From Umbelopsis ramanniana AG (Eukaryota; Mucoromycota; Umbelopsidomycetes; Umbelopsidales; Umbelopsidaceae), in NCBI RefSeq assembly GCF_025399195.1, contig NW_026252126.1, forward strand, positions 62,001-126,000: 64,000 nucleotides of DNA. The letters run 5' to 3'. The notes beneath the pieces are model-generated. The model saw nothing but the letters and a program-made list of their open reading frames with translations. It was not told the DNA's origin and made no database searches. The position numbers were made by a program, and so were the translations under genes. Positions 46,347-59,100 of the stretch are shown piece by piece. Numbering within the stretch: the stretch's first letter is position 1; the number at the start of each line of letters is the position of its first letter.

Positions 46347-48041
46347 CTATATACGCCTTTGCCAGATTTCCATGCTGGAGGAGTTTTTGCGGTCGCTGGA
46401 CCTATTTACAACGTCTTCGTCACTGCTGGTATGATCACTGCCAACCTGTTCGGACTCAAAGTCGACCATGAAATTGGATAGCTGTTCTTTTTGAAGATCT
46501 TGGTTTTGAGCCTTAAGATTCTCCTCAGTAAGAGCTTCAGTAGTCAAAGGCAATGAATGGTCAAGACTGGCATCATTCAATGCTCCAGAAAGGTCAAATA
46601 TAGGTTCTGCGAACAAGCGATCAACGGCTTCCTTCGAATTTTGATCCTTCAACAATTCACAAAATGACCTTCCATCGTCCAGACGAAAACAGACCTGTCC
46701 GTCCGCAGAAAAAAATGTTGTATCGAGATCAGCTGCTGGTGAGCCTTTTTCAGAGTGGTTGTTTTCAGTGCCTGAGGAAGAGGCCGTAGGAGAATGTGGC
46801 GGGTTTTCTTCTGGAAAATTATTTACATTGACAAGCTGTGGAGACATGCCGGTCACACTGCTGGCGGGGGAGGCCGACCATTCGGGAGATGAATTGGCAG
46901 CGATGATCATGGATACAGTGCCGTCAGGCGTAGGTTGTGTGAGCCGCTGTAGTGGGATAGAGATATTGGAACTTGATTGGAGTGGGATGCCTTGGATGAT
47001 GGAAGGCTTTGGCATAAGCTTGGGTTGAGCCCGTCCTGTTGAGGCGGTGGCTGTTCGATTGCCAGGATGTGGGGCAATTGGCACCAATTTCCGCTGTCCG
47101 TTTTTCTTTTGACCTGGCTTACTGCCTGGAATACGCTTTTGCTCCGCTGCCTGATTTGGAGCTTGGAAGGCGGGAGCGTTCATTGGGTGGTGCGGGAGTG
47201 AAAACTCGAAACCAATGGCGGACATCCCATTGATATTTTGGCACTGTAAGCGTTGAATGATGCTTTTGAGCTGTTGATTTTCCTTCATCAGTTGAGCCGT
47301 ACTCATGAGATGGGCATGTTCAATGCTCTTGATTTTCTCCTCAAGCTCTTTGACATAACGCTCTTTGCGCTCTCGGAAGGCCCGTTGCGCAGCACGGTTT
47401 TGAGCTTTGCGTTTTTGTTTGATATCAGGTTCCAGCTGTCAAAGCGTAAAATAAGATACCAATGAGTGCCTGGTAAAGGGGAAGTTTTAAAGAGGAGTGT
47501 GGAACACTTACTGTCATTGAGCCACTTTCCATGGGCTTGCGGCCAGGCTTTCTGGGACCATTGCCGTAATCGTCTTCACCATCTGTAGGACAGTAGTTAA
47601 TTCGTTAGTTTTCAGGTGGCGTGTGATAAGCGGAGCCAAAAAGAAAAAAAATGCGAACCCAGGCTATCTTCGTCCTGCGAATGATTGGACAGCGAATCTT
47701 CATAGGCTTGAGTGTCTGATTTCAGTGACAAAAATAAACCAGGTAGGAAAATGAAATAGTAGGGGGTAGGTTAGTAAACTTTTGAGACTATACTTCTAGT
47801 TTGGGATGCCTTTGTTCTATCACTCACGTAAAGCTTTGGCAATGTTGCTAGCTGCTTCCTGATCATCATCCCATTTTCTTTTGTCCTTTTCTTCAAAATG
47901 GTTATAGTAGGGTAGAGGATTGTCATAGCTAGCCAAAATGACTGGTCTTGCAATATCGGAAGTCTGTTGACGGCCTGTCCAGGCTAGTTTCTCACTACTG
48001 GATTGTGGTTCATTAGAATTTGCATGGCTCTTGATAGTCAT
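46347..48041 (-). CDS. AP-1/Pap1-type bZIP transcription factor
   Basis: Exons (minus) 48041..47828, 47715..47659, 47582..47512, 47435..46347; 476 aa. The basic region KQKRKAQNRAAQRAFRERKE is the Yap1/Pap1 signature (NxxAQRxFR), followed by a leucine zipper (about 140-185). Yap1-type factors bind TTAC/GTAA sites and drive oxidative-stress or drug-resistance genes. The rest is Ser/Pro-rich and acidic. Only isolated cysteines follow the zipper (QVCFRLDDGRSFCELL), and the C-terminal Cys-rich redox domain of Yap1 is absent. H2O2 sensing by a Yap1-like disulfide is therefore doubtful. The start is ATG 48041; the frame is open upstream without another ATG. Confidence 0.9.
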
Positions 48042-48314
48042 ATTGAAACGGGTGAGGATTGATTCGAGCAGCTTGACTGAGTGGGGAAGTGATTGATGTT
48101 CAGGTTTGGTTTTGTGGGCCAATAAGTCAAAGGTAGATTTTACGCTTGAAGTTAAGCAGCCGTTTGAGTGAGGTTTATACCTCAAACATCCACAGGAATC
48201 GACGGGTACTTATACATAAAGACGGAGTATGATCTCCAATGCGGAAGTTTGTCCATTCGGATCATGTGTTTGGAAGTGGATGAACGAAGTGATGGTCTTC
48301 ACAGCGTGAATATG

Positions 48315-48355
48315 CCTGGTCTGAGGTTAGGAAGTTCCTGGTCTGAGGTTAGGAA
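48315..48355 (+). repeat. tandem 19-bp direct repeat
   Basis: CCTGGTCTGAGGTTAGGAA occurs at 48315-48333 and again at 48337-48355, separated by GTT. It lies upstream of the bZIP gene, about 270 bp from its start codon. Confidence 0.9.
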
Positions 48356-49152
48356 ATGTATGAACGGGGGGACAGTCCGAATTTGGTACGCCCAGAAAAT
48401 ATTGAGTTTGAAGCCCAAAGTTGTAGTAGGTGACAGTTTGCTATCGTGGAAGTGAGCCGAGAAGCAATGGTGAACTTCTTTACGATATGCTAAGGGGTGA
48501 ATATCTTTACGTTGACCGTTTGCTGAAAACTAAACTGCCAACATCTCTCAGGCAGCACCCAGGTGGGGTAAGCATACGGCTGAGTTCATACCTGATCAAA
48601 AGTAGAAGGTTGAGGTCACAAGGCATATTTGGAACAAACCAAAAATCTCAGTTGTAATTAGCCACCTGAGAAAAAGGTAGAACCGTTTTTTGCTTTGGTT
48701 TAAATGTGTATGTTTACCCACCTGAAAGAAGCCATGGTTGACGACGCTAAACAAAGAGATATAGCTTTACTGGTTTCCCGTTATCAGCCGGATAAGAAAA
48801 CGAAACCAAATTTACATTTGTGTAACTCTGATATCTCTTGAAGATGTGGATCCATTTTCACTCAATACCAACCAGTAAGACAGATGGGATTTGGCTGGTC
48901 CGAATGTGAAAATACTTGCTATTTCATGCACAGTGTTAAGTTCAATCTAAAGGTGCTATCCTTGATTATTTGGATACATTGGAGATACCATGATGTTTAT
49001 AAAATTAGTCTCGTTATATTGAATTTCCAACAAATGAACTAGTTGTAGCAACTTTACCGAGGGAACGGACATGAAAAATTTCTTTTGCAAAACAATGTTC
49101 TAGCCGAAGCCACAAAGTTCCCATCGCTATCTTAAAATACCCGATCGGCAGC

Positions 49153-49473
49153 TCATACCAATGGATTCAAAGGCTCAAACTCATTTCCTCTATACGGTAG
49201 AGCGCAGTATGCGGTTTGACTGCGTTGTAACGAGCAGCTCATGGTGGTTGGTAGAACCACGAAATCGAAATCAGACTCGCAACACCTCATATATGGCCAC
49301 ATACTCTCAAGGTAGGCATGCTTCAGCAATGAGATAAAACCAAAATGCTCGTCTTGTACCATGCCATGTGGAGAGAAGCAATCGACATAGAAGGACAATG
49401 TCCGGTAAATTTGAAAAGTGTGTGAATCCTGGCGAGCTCCAATAGCAAGGAGAGAAATTGTCAAAGTACCCAT
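49153..49473 (-). CDS. unrecognised small ORF
   Basis: 106 codons from an ATG at 49473. Composition is protein-like (hydrophobic N-terminal half, several Cys, Trp and Tyr), but there is no domain, no clear promoter and no splice partner. It may be chance or a decayed gene. Listed only because it is the best candidate in the gene-poor stretch. Confidence 0.15.
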   Translation of the reverse strand: MGTLTISLLAIGARQDSHTFQIYRTLSFYVDCFSPHGMVQDEHFGFISLLKHAYLESMWPYMRCCESDFDFVVLPTTMSCSLQRSQTAYCALPYRGNEFEPLNPLV

Positions 49474-51590
49474 TATACCGCTATTAAAGCGATCCCACAA
49501 AGTTTCACTTCCCGTCGTGAATGGTCAAGCTACTTGTTATGGTGCCGAGGCTAGCTTTGGCTTTGTATGCTATATAGTTCCGCCTTGTGAGCTTAGAGGC
49601 AAAATGTACGGCTTTGACAGTGTTGCCTCTTGTGTCTCCATCCAATCTCCTAGTTCCAAGTACATAAGTGTTTTATCCTTCCTTGGGGAAATTGGACTGA
49701 CGCTCATGAAAAAAAAATTGTGTTGAATAACAGCGTTAATTGGGATTCATTTCAGAGCTTTTCCCTAGAACTACGTCTGCACCACCACCCCCAACAAAGT
49801 GTACTGGATTGCACGCTAGCCTTGTATCAAGCGTCCTCAGGACCTTGCTCGACAAGTATATGATCAAACAGATATAGGTAATAGCCCTCCATCGGAAAAA
49901 GTGCAGAGATAGTTATCACAAGCAGAAAATAAGCCAATTAAATTCGACTTAGCAAAACCAACAGCCTTCGAAGAAAAAAATATAAACTCAGTTTATGACA
50001 TAACAAGTGAACTATTGCCGACACCGCTGCGTGCAAGGAAGTTATATTGCAAGGGAAAAGCCTTTAAGGAAGTAACTATGCTCCTCCAGATTGAGGCTTT
50101 GAGTGGACAGGGGCGCCAACCATAAGCCTGCGCCTACCTTAGTACTTTTGCGTTCCCAGCCTTTTTCCTTTAGGTTACCTTCAAAAGCAAGATCTTCATA
50201 TTTAGGTAAGCTTATATTCTCGTTCCTTACAATCTTAAATCACAACTTCTGTACGTAAATGGCAATGACGTGCTTGTAGGTGACTGTCACACTCGACACG
50301 CCTTCATGGTAAAGTAGCACAGAAGTAAAAACTTTTTTTTATCCTACTTCTTGTAATATACTACCAGATAATATTTTGAAAAACCAGAAGTAGATGAATG
50401 AATTGAAATAAACGAGGAGGCGCGAAGAGGTTTTTTTCTACAAATAAAAGAACTTTTTTTGTGGAAAGATACGATCCAAACGCTTTGCACTCGGGACCTT
50501 TTATTTTACAAGAGTTGGCACTGCTGAAATAAAGAACAATCATGATTTTCCGGATACAGCTCCTTCATCGAAATAAACGAAGTAACAGTCTCTTCGGTTT
50601 AGATAGATGACTGCGACCGTGACCTATACGGACTCGACCTATCATCTGGCAATCGACGTAGTTATACAATGATGGCAAGGCGTTTGGCTGGTAGACTGCT
50701 TTGCGGTTAGGTGAGAAGATTAATCGATGAGCAGTGCATTAGTTTAAGGAGTCAGGGCACAAAAAGTGGAAGTACAATTGACTGAACCCATTTACTGGAA
50801 CGCTAATCCTGTAAGTTTGCGTCATTTGCAACCTTGTTCTATCGATTTGTTCTAAGGAATTCATGACTGTTGAGATGAGATTGTTGTTTAATTCTAATGA
50901 TGGATTTCTATATTTTTACCTATTCGATAGACTCCCGGTTCTTACTTTTTTAATCTTTCTTTTCCTATAAAGCGTACTATGTTTCAATATCATACCATAT
51001 TTTCGGTATTACTCGGAAGTGGCATCGTTGCAGCGGAAAAGCTTAAAAAAAATCCCAAGAGGATATCTATAGCGGCCATGGTTGCCAAACAGCTTCTGTC
51101 CAGTGGGCATTGTAATAAATTTTTTATTAAAAAAAAAAATTTGTCCATGAGCCAGCAGTTTTCTATAGTATTCTTCGAAAAAATTGAGAAAACCTCGCCT
51201 CTCCACAAAATTGATTTGACCTGTGTGAGGCAATAGTCATACATGAGTCTCAAATCTTATTTTTTTGTAAAAGCTGTATGTTTGCATATTCCATGTTGGT
51301 AACCGCGCACAAGGAACTAATCCAATTCTGCACAATGATGCTGGACCTACTTTTGGCTTAACGACCAGAGCCTAATTCTCAAAGGAACGATTTAGCCACT
51401 GAGGTAATTTGGGTGAACAAATTTAAGTCACAGCACACGATCAAGGATCGGTCGGAGTCGTACGAGGCCAAATTTTCGATGGGCAAGAAATGCTAAGACA
51501 GCTTTCCGTAATACCTACCTCCTCTTATTTTTTTTTTCTTATACGCCTGATACACTGCATGTCAACAAACTAGTACATTTGAAAACAGAA

Positions 51591-53680
51591 ATGGAGAACA
51601 GCAGCGATCAAGCAGCTTCAGAGCTGGAACTCAAAGAATTTTTGCGCAATTGCGGCCTTGGACAGTATACCGATGCTTTGATTGCAGAAGGGTTCGATCA
51701 GTTGAAATCGGTAAGCTAAATAACAAGGGCAAATTCCAATTGAATGTCAGGGGAATGGGATATGATCAAGCTCTATCAACATTGCTCAACGACTATCCAC
51801 TTGATCACGCAATGTGACACTTTACATGTGGGCACAAGTGACATCTTATGGCTCCATCGCCTATTATATTTAGCCAGCGAAATTGTTATTCAACCAAAAC
51901 ACCACCTACTTTGACTGACATTTTTTTTTTTTTTTTACTTCATTATCAATAGCTTTTTGAGATTATTGAAAGCGACTTGGAAGCTCTAGATGTCAAACGT
52001 GGCCATCGACGGGTAAGTGTGCCTGGCTGCCAAGAACGACAGTCTTTCCAATTAATTTTTTTACCCATTTTTTTTTTGGGTAAATCTCTCTACTCGATTT
52101 GTGTGGCCACTTGCTGATCCTCTTTCTCCATTTTTTTTTTTCCCTTTTCCCTTATTGTATGTGTTTTACGCCATGTTCATCCTACAGTTACTTCAGCGAG
52201 CCATTGCCAATGCAAAAGGGTATGATCCTAATTTGCCGTTGCCAACTACAAACAATGCTTCATCACGGTCTTCTGCCACATCATCAAGTATGTATTTTGT
52301 AATTTTCATTTCTAAATACGGCCTTGACTAACCTGATGGACCGCCACTTCAAAGCAGACTCACCCAACTATAACCCCAACGGACGACATCTACCACCTGT
52401 CGCTACTTCGCCTGTAGATATCAGAGCCGACACAGTTTCAAGCACGGAGGAGGATAATTTTAGTGAATTTGCAAGATCCAAACGGAAATATCGTCGACAT
52501 GCGAAAGCTGACAAAAACGCGCCTATCAAGCCTCCTTCTGCCTATGTGATGTTTTCCAATCAAGTCAGATCAGAATTGAAAGATTATAATATGTCATTCA
52601 CAGACCTCGCAAAAATAGTTGGCGATCGATGGAAGTCGATTTCGTCTGAAGAAAAAGATCAATATGATCGAACGGCGCTAAAAGCAAAAGAAGAGTATTT
52701 GGAGGCGCTTTCAAAATATGAACAAACGGATGAACATAAGGTATGATTGATATGACAAAGTCAATTCAAACCCTTTCATCTTTTTACTTTGCTAATGCTG
52801 ATTGGCTATGAATAATAGGATTATCAAAGATATTTAGCCGACTTTAAAGTGAAGCAACAAGCCGCAGCTCGCGCCGTGGGCAAGCCAAGAAAACGGCCGA
52901 AAATGGCCTCTCCGAGTAGGCAAGTAAAATTATTTTTGTGTATGCCATCGATATAATGGATTCCATGCTTATATTCGTGTTGTGTTTAGTGGCTCGATCG
53001 CAGATGCCAGCAATAACTCAAATGGCAACAACGGAGACACGAGCAGTAGTAGCAACGGAAACTCTATAGCCAATTCAAATGAGCACGCTACACCAATATT
53101 ACAACCATCATCGAGTCGAAGCGATATAGCAAGCTCCACCACCGATTCCGGTATATTCTCAAACTCCTCCAATTTTGAACCTTATGGAAATAGCGAAGCC
53201 GTCTCTTCTTCTTCTGGGCCGACTTCGGTATCTTCTGGTGATACTCGATCGATGGGTTCAAATGGATGGTATAAACAAGGTCGCTATCACCATCATCCAC
53301 ACAAACTTAGCCAGTCGGGTCATCATCGACCGCCAATACAATCTGGGGAGTCTTCGGAATCGCGAAGTACTTCGGATCATAGTCAATTTACGGGTTCTTC
53401 CACCTCCAATTCCTATTCGCCGTCAACTCCTTATGACTCGTTACCGCTGACCAGCAATGTCCGACCGCCGTTCAAAGATCCTTCAAAGTTTGATCGCAGT
53501 GACATGTTGGAGACGTCCAAACCTGGTATGATGCAACGGTCGTCGCCAGCAATGTACCAACGACAATCTAACCGGCGGTCTGACTCGATTCCAAACCCGT
53601 CGCGCTTGCCCCCACTACATACACCAGTTTCCACTGCGGTTGAACGCGATGGTGATGGCGGCCCTTCACCAGCACTATGA
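51591..53680 (+). CDS. SAM-domain plus HMG-box protein
   Basis: Exons 51591..51710, 51955..52014, 52188..52287, 52358..52740, 52819..52919, 52990..53680; 484 aa. An N-terminal SAM domain (LKEFLRNCGLGQYTDALI to the GHRRLLQRAI helix, about 12-75) is followed by an HMG box (NAPIKPPSAYVMFSNQVRSE ... WKSISSEEK, about 150-220). A basic patch (GKPRKRPK) and a long Ser/Asn/Pro-rich tail follow. This combination occurs in fungal HMG-box regulators and suggests a DNA-binding protein that self-associates through SAM. Intron 5 (52920-52989) is GC-AG; the nearby GT gives a frame with an early stop. No specific pathway can be assigned. Confidence 0.87.
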
Positions 53681-54140
53681 AGCCAACTCGCTAGCTCATT
53701 CACTTGATCTCACAATAACCCAAAAGCAAAAACACAGCACCTCTAGCTGTCCTACATACCAGTTTCCATTTTGCTTTCGATGTTTAACTCTTTCCCGCCC
53801 TGACACCTTTCTTTGATGTGCGTGCTCGAATACGCATAACACCGTCTGGAATTCACAGTGGTAACAAGTACTCCAGTATGGAAAGAGTAACTCATTTATT
53901 CAAGCTGTTCTCACAGTCTTTCGCTGTACATTGTTTTTCTTTAACTTCTCACCATCGCATCTGTCACCATTTTTTCCCCAATGATTTTTTTGCTTGCTGT
54001 TGCAGACATGCCGTCCTTACTTTTCTTGGTTGCTGCAACTCCAGTGTGGGGTTGTTCTGCTATTAACTTCTTTACCATTTTGTAGTTTTCTTTTTTATAA
54101 CAATGCAGTGCGAAATATAGAATGTTTCATTGATGGATGT
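53681..54140. other. tail-to-tail intergenic region
   Basis: T-rich 3' sequence between convergent genes, with no recognised gene. Open frames at 53818-54251 are made of Phe/Ser/Leu-rich low-information sequence. Confidence 0.5.
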
Positions 54141-55814
54141 TCACAAATGAGATTGATCGGGTTCAATGGTTCGCCAACTGTTGTTCATAACACCTCGATA
54201 ATTCCAAATAGGATATTCTTGCTGAACGTTTCCAGCCGAGTCGACTATTAGGTTGCAATGAATGAGGTTGCCATAAGTAGGAGATGTCAGGACAATGAAA
54301 AAAAATAACAATGAGAAAGTCTAAATAAGGTTATGCTCACTGACCTGCTCTGCTCAGAATACGTTTGGTACTAGCATGAAGTTGAGCCGTCCACAAACAC
54401 CACGCCCACATTTTGGTTCCTCCACAATAAGGTTGGTATAAGTCGGCGGTAACCCACGTACGGCCGTCGTCAGCGGAAACGTCGACCCGTTGAATGGATC
54501 GACCGCCCCCAGACAGAGCATAGCCTCGCACATTGCATGGACCAGGCTTACAAGACACGCCATCGGCTGGCTCGCAAACGTACGACTGGACATTATATTC
54601 CCCTATCGCTGGGAAGTTGCACCATACTTTACAAGCTTGCTCTTCACTTTCGATCTATAAAGCATGGCTTAGTGTCTTGCGTTGGCTGTTGATGGCGCGG
54701 GTGATAACTTACATTGGATGGTAAAATTTTGTAGTCTTTCTGCTGAAAGTACGCATTGGACTCGTGGCTTTGGATACTAATGGTTTTTAGATATTTAACC
54801 GACCGAGCACCGATGTAACCAGGTACTACTACTCTTATAGGATACCCATGGTCTCGAGTGAGAGGTTTGCCGTTCATCTAGTGCGTGAAATCATGAATTA
54901 AATGCCACGTGAAGACCAATCAAGTAAAGCCAAAAAGTAAAAATTACCTCATAGGCCAGAAGCACGTCCCCATATTCATCGCTGCATTTGGAGTGTCTAT
55001 AAGTGTTTCAATAACGCTAACCAAAATCAAACTACACTATGTACTTACAGCGCCTTGCAAAGTGGTATTGATGAACCGTAATTCTTATCTTCTTCACACT
55101 AGTGGTCCTCAGTACGATGTGCTGCCGTAAAAACCCCAAGTTGAATTCACTGACGTACCTGTTCGACGGAAGAAAACGATGCATGTAATTTTGCAACATC
55201 TTCAGGGTTTGATACTACGCCGGCGGCCTTGAGTACGTCACGAAGTAGGCATCCAGTATAAACGGCATTACCCACGGCTCCTGGGCCCCAGACAACCTAA
55301 TAATAGGTGTTTAGTTTTCTTATCAACCGAGCCATGTCACGCTGGGACCTACCCCATTTGTCTTCTTGACTCTATTCAATCCATCTCTTCGATTACCCTA
55401 TAAAAATGGTTCGAGTATAAATAAGATCAATTGCATCATGTTCTCTGTAGTTAGGACAGCTTACAGCGCACTAGATCAAGAAAATATAAGTTCCAAATGT
55501 CATGATTTGAAGGTCCGCGAAATCCATTACGTTACCTGGAGGGTGGCCATGACAGTGCGCTTGGTGAATTTCGACTTGAGATCAGCTACGGTGAGGTGAA
55601 GGGGATTGCTAACAAGGCCAACAATGTCTACTTCATGTGTTTGAATGTCAATTTCAGGAATGGGGCCGTGATTGCGATGGAAGAACAAAGGGTCCGGAGT
55701 AATGTAATGCTGAACTAGCAGTGAGACCTGTGGTTCAGCGTTGAACGGTTTATCTTTGCGTATGATAAGACCCTTTACGTCTCTTTCTGGCTCATGAGCG
55801 TATTCTAGAGGCAT
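54141..55814 (-). CDS. sulfite oxidase-type molybdenum-cofactor enzyme
   Basis: Exons (minus) 55814..55536, 55470..55465 (6 nt), 55397..55353, 55296..55159, 55098..55049, 54981..54948, 54877..54713, 54654..54345, 54244..54141; 376 aa. The Moco domain has HRNHGPIP, VADLKSKF, TLQCAGNRR (Cys94, the Mo ligand), CEEDKNYGSSIPL, LAYEMNGKPLTRDHGYPIR and VPGYIGARSVK. The dimerisation domain ends YPIWNYRGVMNNSW. It oxidises sulfite to sulfate in sulfur-amino-acid breakdown and detoxification. There is no cytochrome b5 domain and no obvious mitochondrial presequence, like the plant-type enzyme. The 6-nt exon is required to read the Cys. A nitrate-reductase Mo domain is the main alternative but no FAD or heme part follows. 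Confidence 0.92.
55465..55470 (-). other. 6-nt microexon coding the Mo-ligand Cys
   Basis: TGCGCT (Cys-Ala) is flanked by ATCTAG and GTAAGC on the minus strand. The flanking introns are 65 and 67 nt, typical for this window. Without it TLQ would join GNRR and lack the invariant Cys-Ala of the family motif. Confidence 0.88.
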
Positions 55815-56103
55815 GGTGAATAAAATGATAACGAGAAAAACCACAGAAGGACAGCGTTAGGAGGTACTTGACCGTCACAGTTTTCTCACGGGGGTCATTT
55901 GCATTCACGTTTTGTCCAGCCCTTCTTTTTGGTCTGCTGCTTCAAAGCTGGGGATTGAATTTACATGTATTAAAGAAAGCGCTTAATCTATCTACCCTAC
56001 TAATGAGATGCAAATATTGGATAGACTGGAAAGCATCAGTAAAACGTTGGTTGGACAGCTGAATTTACAGGAATGAAGAATACAATATTGGTAGGCAAAA
56101 GTG

Positions 56104-59100
56104 TTAACGGCGAGATGGAGACGGTGGTGGAGATCTACCGTGGATGGATTTATATATATAGCGTTGGCTATTGGCGTATATTTCAGAAAGAGTGGGAGCT
56201 CTAGATTTGGACATGAAGCCTGGCAATAGGCCGGAGGTTGGGTGATCTTCGCTATCTTCGTCTCCTAACTGTGCAGCTTGTAATTGTTGCATTTCCTTTC
56301 CAGATTTTACAGTCTCTCCTCCATTCTTGATAGCTCTTGTAAGCCGCGTTTTGAATTCTTCGTCACATACCTTGCGAAGTTCTGTAGCTGCCTCCACCGC
56401 TTTGACGTCGACTGGTTTGGCAGATTCATTGGATATGTCTTCAAGTATATTGATGGTGGTCTGAAGGTAGCCTCCGTCAGGTTGTTCCTGGTTGTCTGCT
56501 TCTGATTTTGTGAAAGCACCAAATCCAAAAGTATCGTCATCATCATCGTCTGAAGACGATTCTGCAGAGGAGCTTTCCGGATCTTCTTGTGCCTCCTTGG
56601 TCGACTGAATGTCCAGTTGGCTAGTAGGTGTACTTATACCAGAAGCTGGAAGTATAGCCTGAGAAGATATCACTTCTTCAGATTCTTCGACTTGTGCAAC
56701 TGACACATCATCGTCCTGTTCGACGGTGGATCCTTCGTCTTTCATCACGTCTTGCTCAAGAGAAGATGCTTCAGTATTTTGCTCCAGCTGTGTTTCAATT
56801 TCCATTTCATGAACAGAATTGGTGCTTGGCGAATCTATCATGATAGGTGTACTTGATGCTTGAGGTTCAAATGATAGTTCGCGCGATTCCACAACAGGAG
56901 AGGGTTGCATCTCTATGTCGTCTACATCAGGCTCAGGAGTATCTTCCATCGAACTAATAGGTAAATTACTTGCTAGAATATCTGGTAATTCCTCACTGAC
57001 AGCAACATTCGTTTCCTCTGCTTCCTCTACTTCATTGAAATTCACTTCCTCTTCCGCCACATCAGAGTTAGCGCCATGATCTGTAGCTTGAGAAAAGCTA
57101 GGTTCCTCGTTGTCTGGGGTCACAGTTGCTTCAGGGTCCTCTTCCTCAATATCAGAGCCAGAGTCTGCACCATTTGAAAAGCTAGGTTCCTCTATGGTCG
57201 GGGTCACAGTTGCTTCCACTTCTGGCGAAGATTCCGTTTCAGCATCAGGAGACATCGTAGTTTCCTCAGGGACATCTGCCGTAGGTGGAGTGATAGTGGT
57301 ATCAGAAGATGCTGACCCAGCTTCTGGGAAGAGTGCGCTAATAAAATTGTCTTCGTCAGCTGGTTCCTTATCTTCATTTTGGGTATGGATAGCGGGCCCA
57401 GAAGCTATTTCAGCCGCTACAGGAACCGTTGTCTCAGGCTCGACAGAAAGTACATCCTGTTCGAATGAAGCAATGGGAAGCAGACTCGACTTCCGCTTCT
57501 TCTCAGCCTTATGTTTCTTTGGCGCAGCTTCAACTGCTGGCGGTGTCATAGCGTCAGATGCAGTGATTTTAGCTTGACTGTGTTTCTTCGCTTTTTCCTC
57601 CTTCTCAAGCTTGGTATCCATTGGCAACGGTTGCTCTAAAGGAGAATCTGCTGTCAGATCCTTGCTCTTTCTTCTAGCCTTCTCTTCCTTCTTCTTCTGC
57701 TTCTTCTCCTTCTTTTTCTGCGATGTGGTATCGATTTGCGTCTGCTCTTCTATTGGGGCAGTTGCGGATAAATCATGGCTGTGCTTTCTATGCATTTCCT
57801 TTTCCTCTTTCTTCTTCTTGTTCTTCTTGTTCTTTTTATGCTTCTTCGATTCAGTATGCACTTCGGCGGCGGCAGATGCTGAAAGATCGTGACTATGTTT
57901 TTGATGTTTCTCTGCTTTGTGCTTCTTGGTTTTGGATTTCGCTGTGGTTGCCTCTTCTACAATATGAACCGACATTAGCACTCGCACAAGTTGTCCAAAC
58001 AGCAGCCTCTTTCGCTTTATGATTATGATGTCTTACCGACTGTCATATCCGAAAATGGTTCAGGTTCAGACTCGTCCTGGAGTCCTTCTTTCTGCTGGTA
58101 TTTGGTTTTCTTAGTGTGACCCCCATCGGCTTGCCCTTCCCTGTTCAAATTGAATTCCTCCTGGTTCATCTTAGTTTCTATGTTGAATTTCTTTATTTTT
58201 TGAGTATTTTCTGTCAATTATCACTTACAGTCAACTCTCTAGGTGTGACATCTTTCTCCTCTTCTGGCTTAGGCTCAGCCTTCTGCTTTTTTTGCGCAGT
58301 CTTTTGCTCTATTTTGTTATCGGCTTTGGGTTCTGCCTTTTCAACAAGACTTGCTTGCTTCTTCTGATTAGCATTTGGCTTTTTATCAGTCTTAGAAGCT
58401 TGTTTATTTTGCTTGGTCTTCTCTCCGGTCTTATGTTCCGGCTTCTTGTGTTTGTTCTGCTCGGCCTGGTTACCTTTCTTCTTCTTGTTTTTGTCATGCT
58501 TTTCTTGATGGTGATTAGATTTCGCTGATTTCCCGGCATTAGGTTGTCCCTGTTTTGCTTTCTTGTTATCGGCTTGCTTGGCCTTGTTATCAGGTTTACC
58601 TTGCATGTTGCCATCGTCTGCCTTCACATTATTGTCATTACTTTTATCTTCTGGCGACTTCTCGGCAATCTCTTCATGTTTCCTCTTTTGACCACCGTTC
58701 TCTGCCTTCTTTCCTTCACCTTTGTGAGAATGAACCTTGGGAGGCTGAGTCTTGTCCTGAGCTTTGACTGCACCCTTTGCAGGGCTTCCAGGCACGGTAG
58801 CAGAGGAAGTTGATTGCTTGGCGGGAGAAGTTTGCTTTGCTGCAGTAGAACCATTCGTCTTGGCACCCTTGTCGACTTTAGCTTTCTTTGGAGGAGCTCC
58901 CTAGAAAAACAAACAACCGAGATCAGTATTGGCGCACATAGCTACCGAAAATACGTTCATCATAAATTTACCTCGCTCTGTTCAGGCTTTCTCTTGTTGT
59001 TGGCTACGAAGACATCAACCTTATCGTTCAACTTGAGGACGCAATTAATTGCGCTGTCTTGTGGTAACCAAAAGCCTTCAGAATCTTTTACGGACAAAAG

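Larger units (their letters stand above)
48042..51590. other. 3.5-kb gene-poor region
   Basis: This is the largest stretch without a recognised gene, between head-to-head bZIP (-) and SAM/HMG (+) genes. A 19-bp sequence is directly repeated with a 22-bp period at 48315-48355. A minus-strand ORF at 49153-49473 (106 codons from ATG) has a protein-like composition with scattered Cys, Trp and Tyr but no family I know. A and T runs occur near 50330-50460 and 51130. No RNA gene was found. Confidence 0.45.

Noticed and set aside
57110-57892. Plus-strand Phe/Ser-rich ORFs at 56-58.5 kb
   Set aside because: They are antisense shadows of the Lys/Glu/Ser-rich minus-strand gene.
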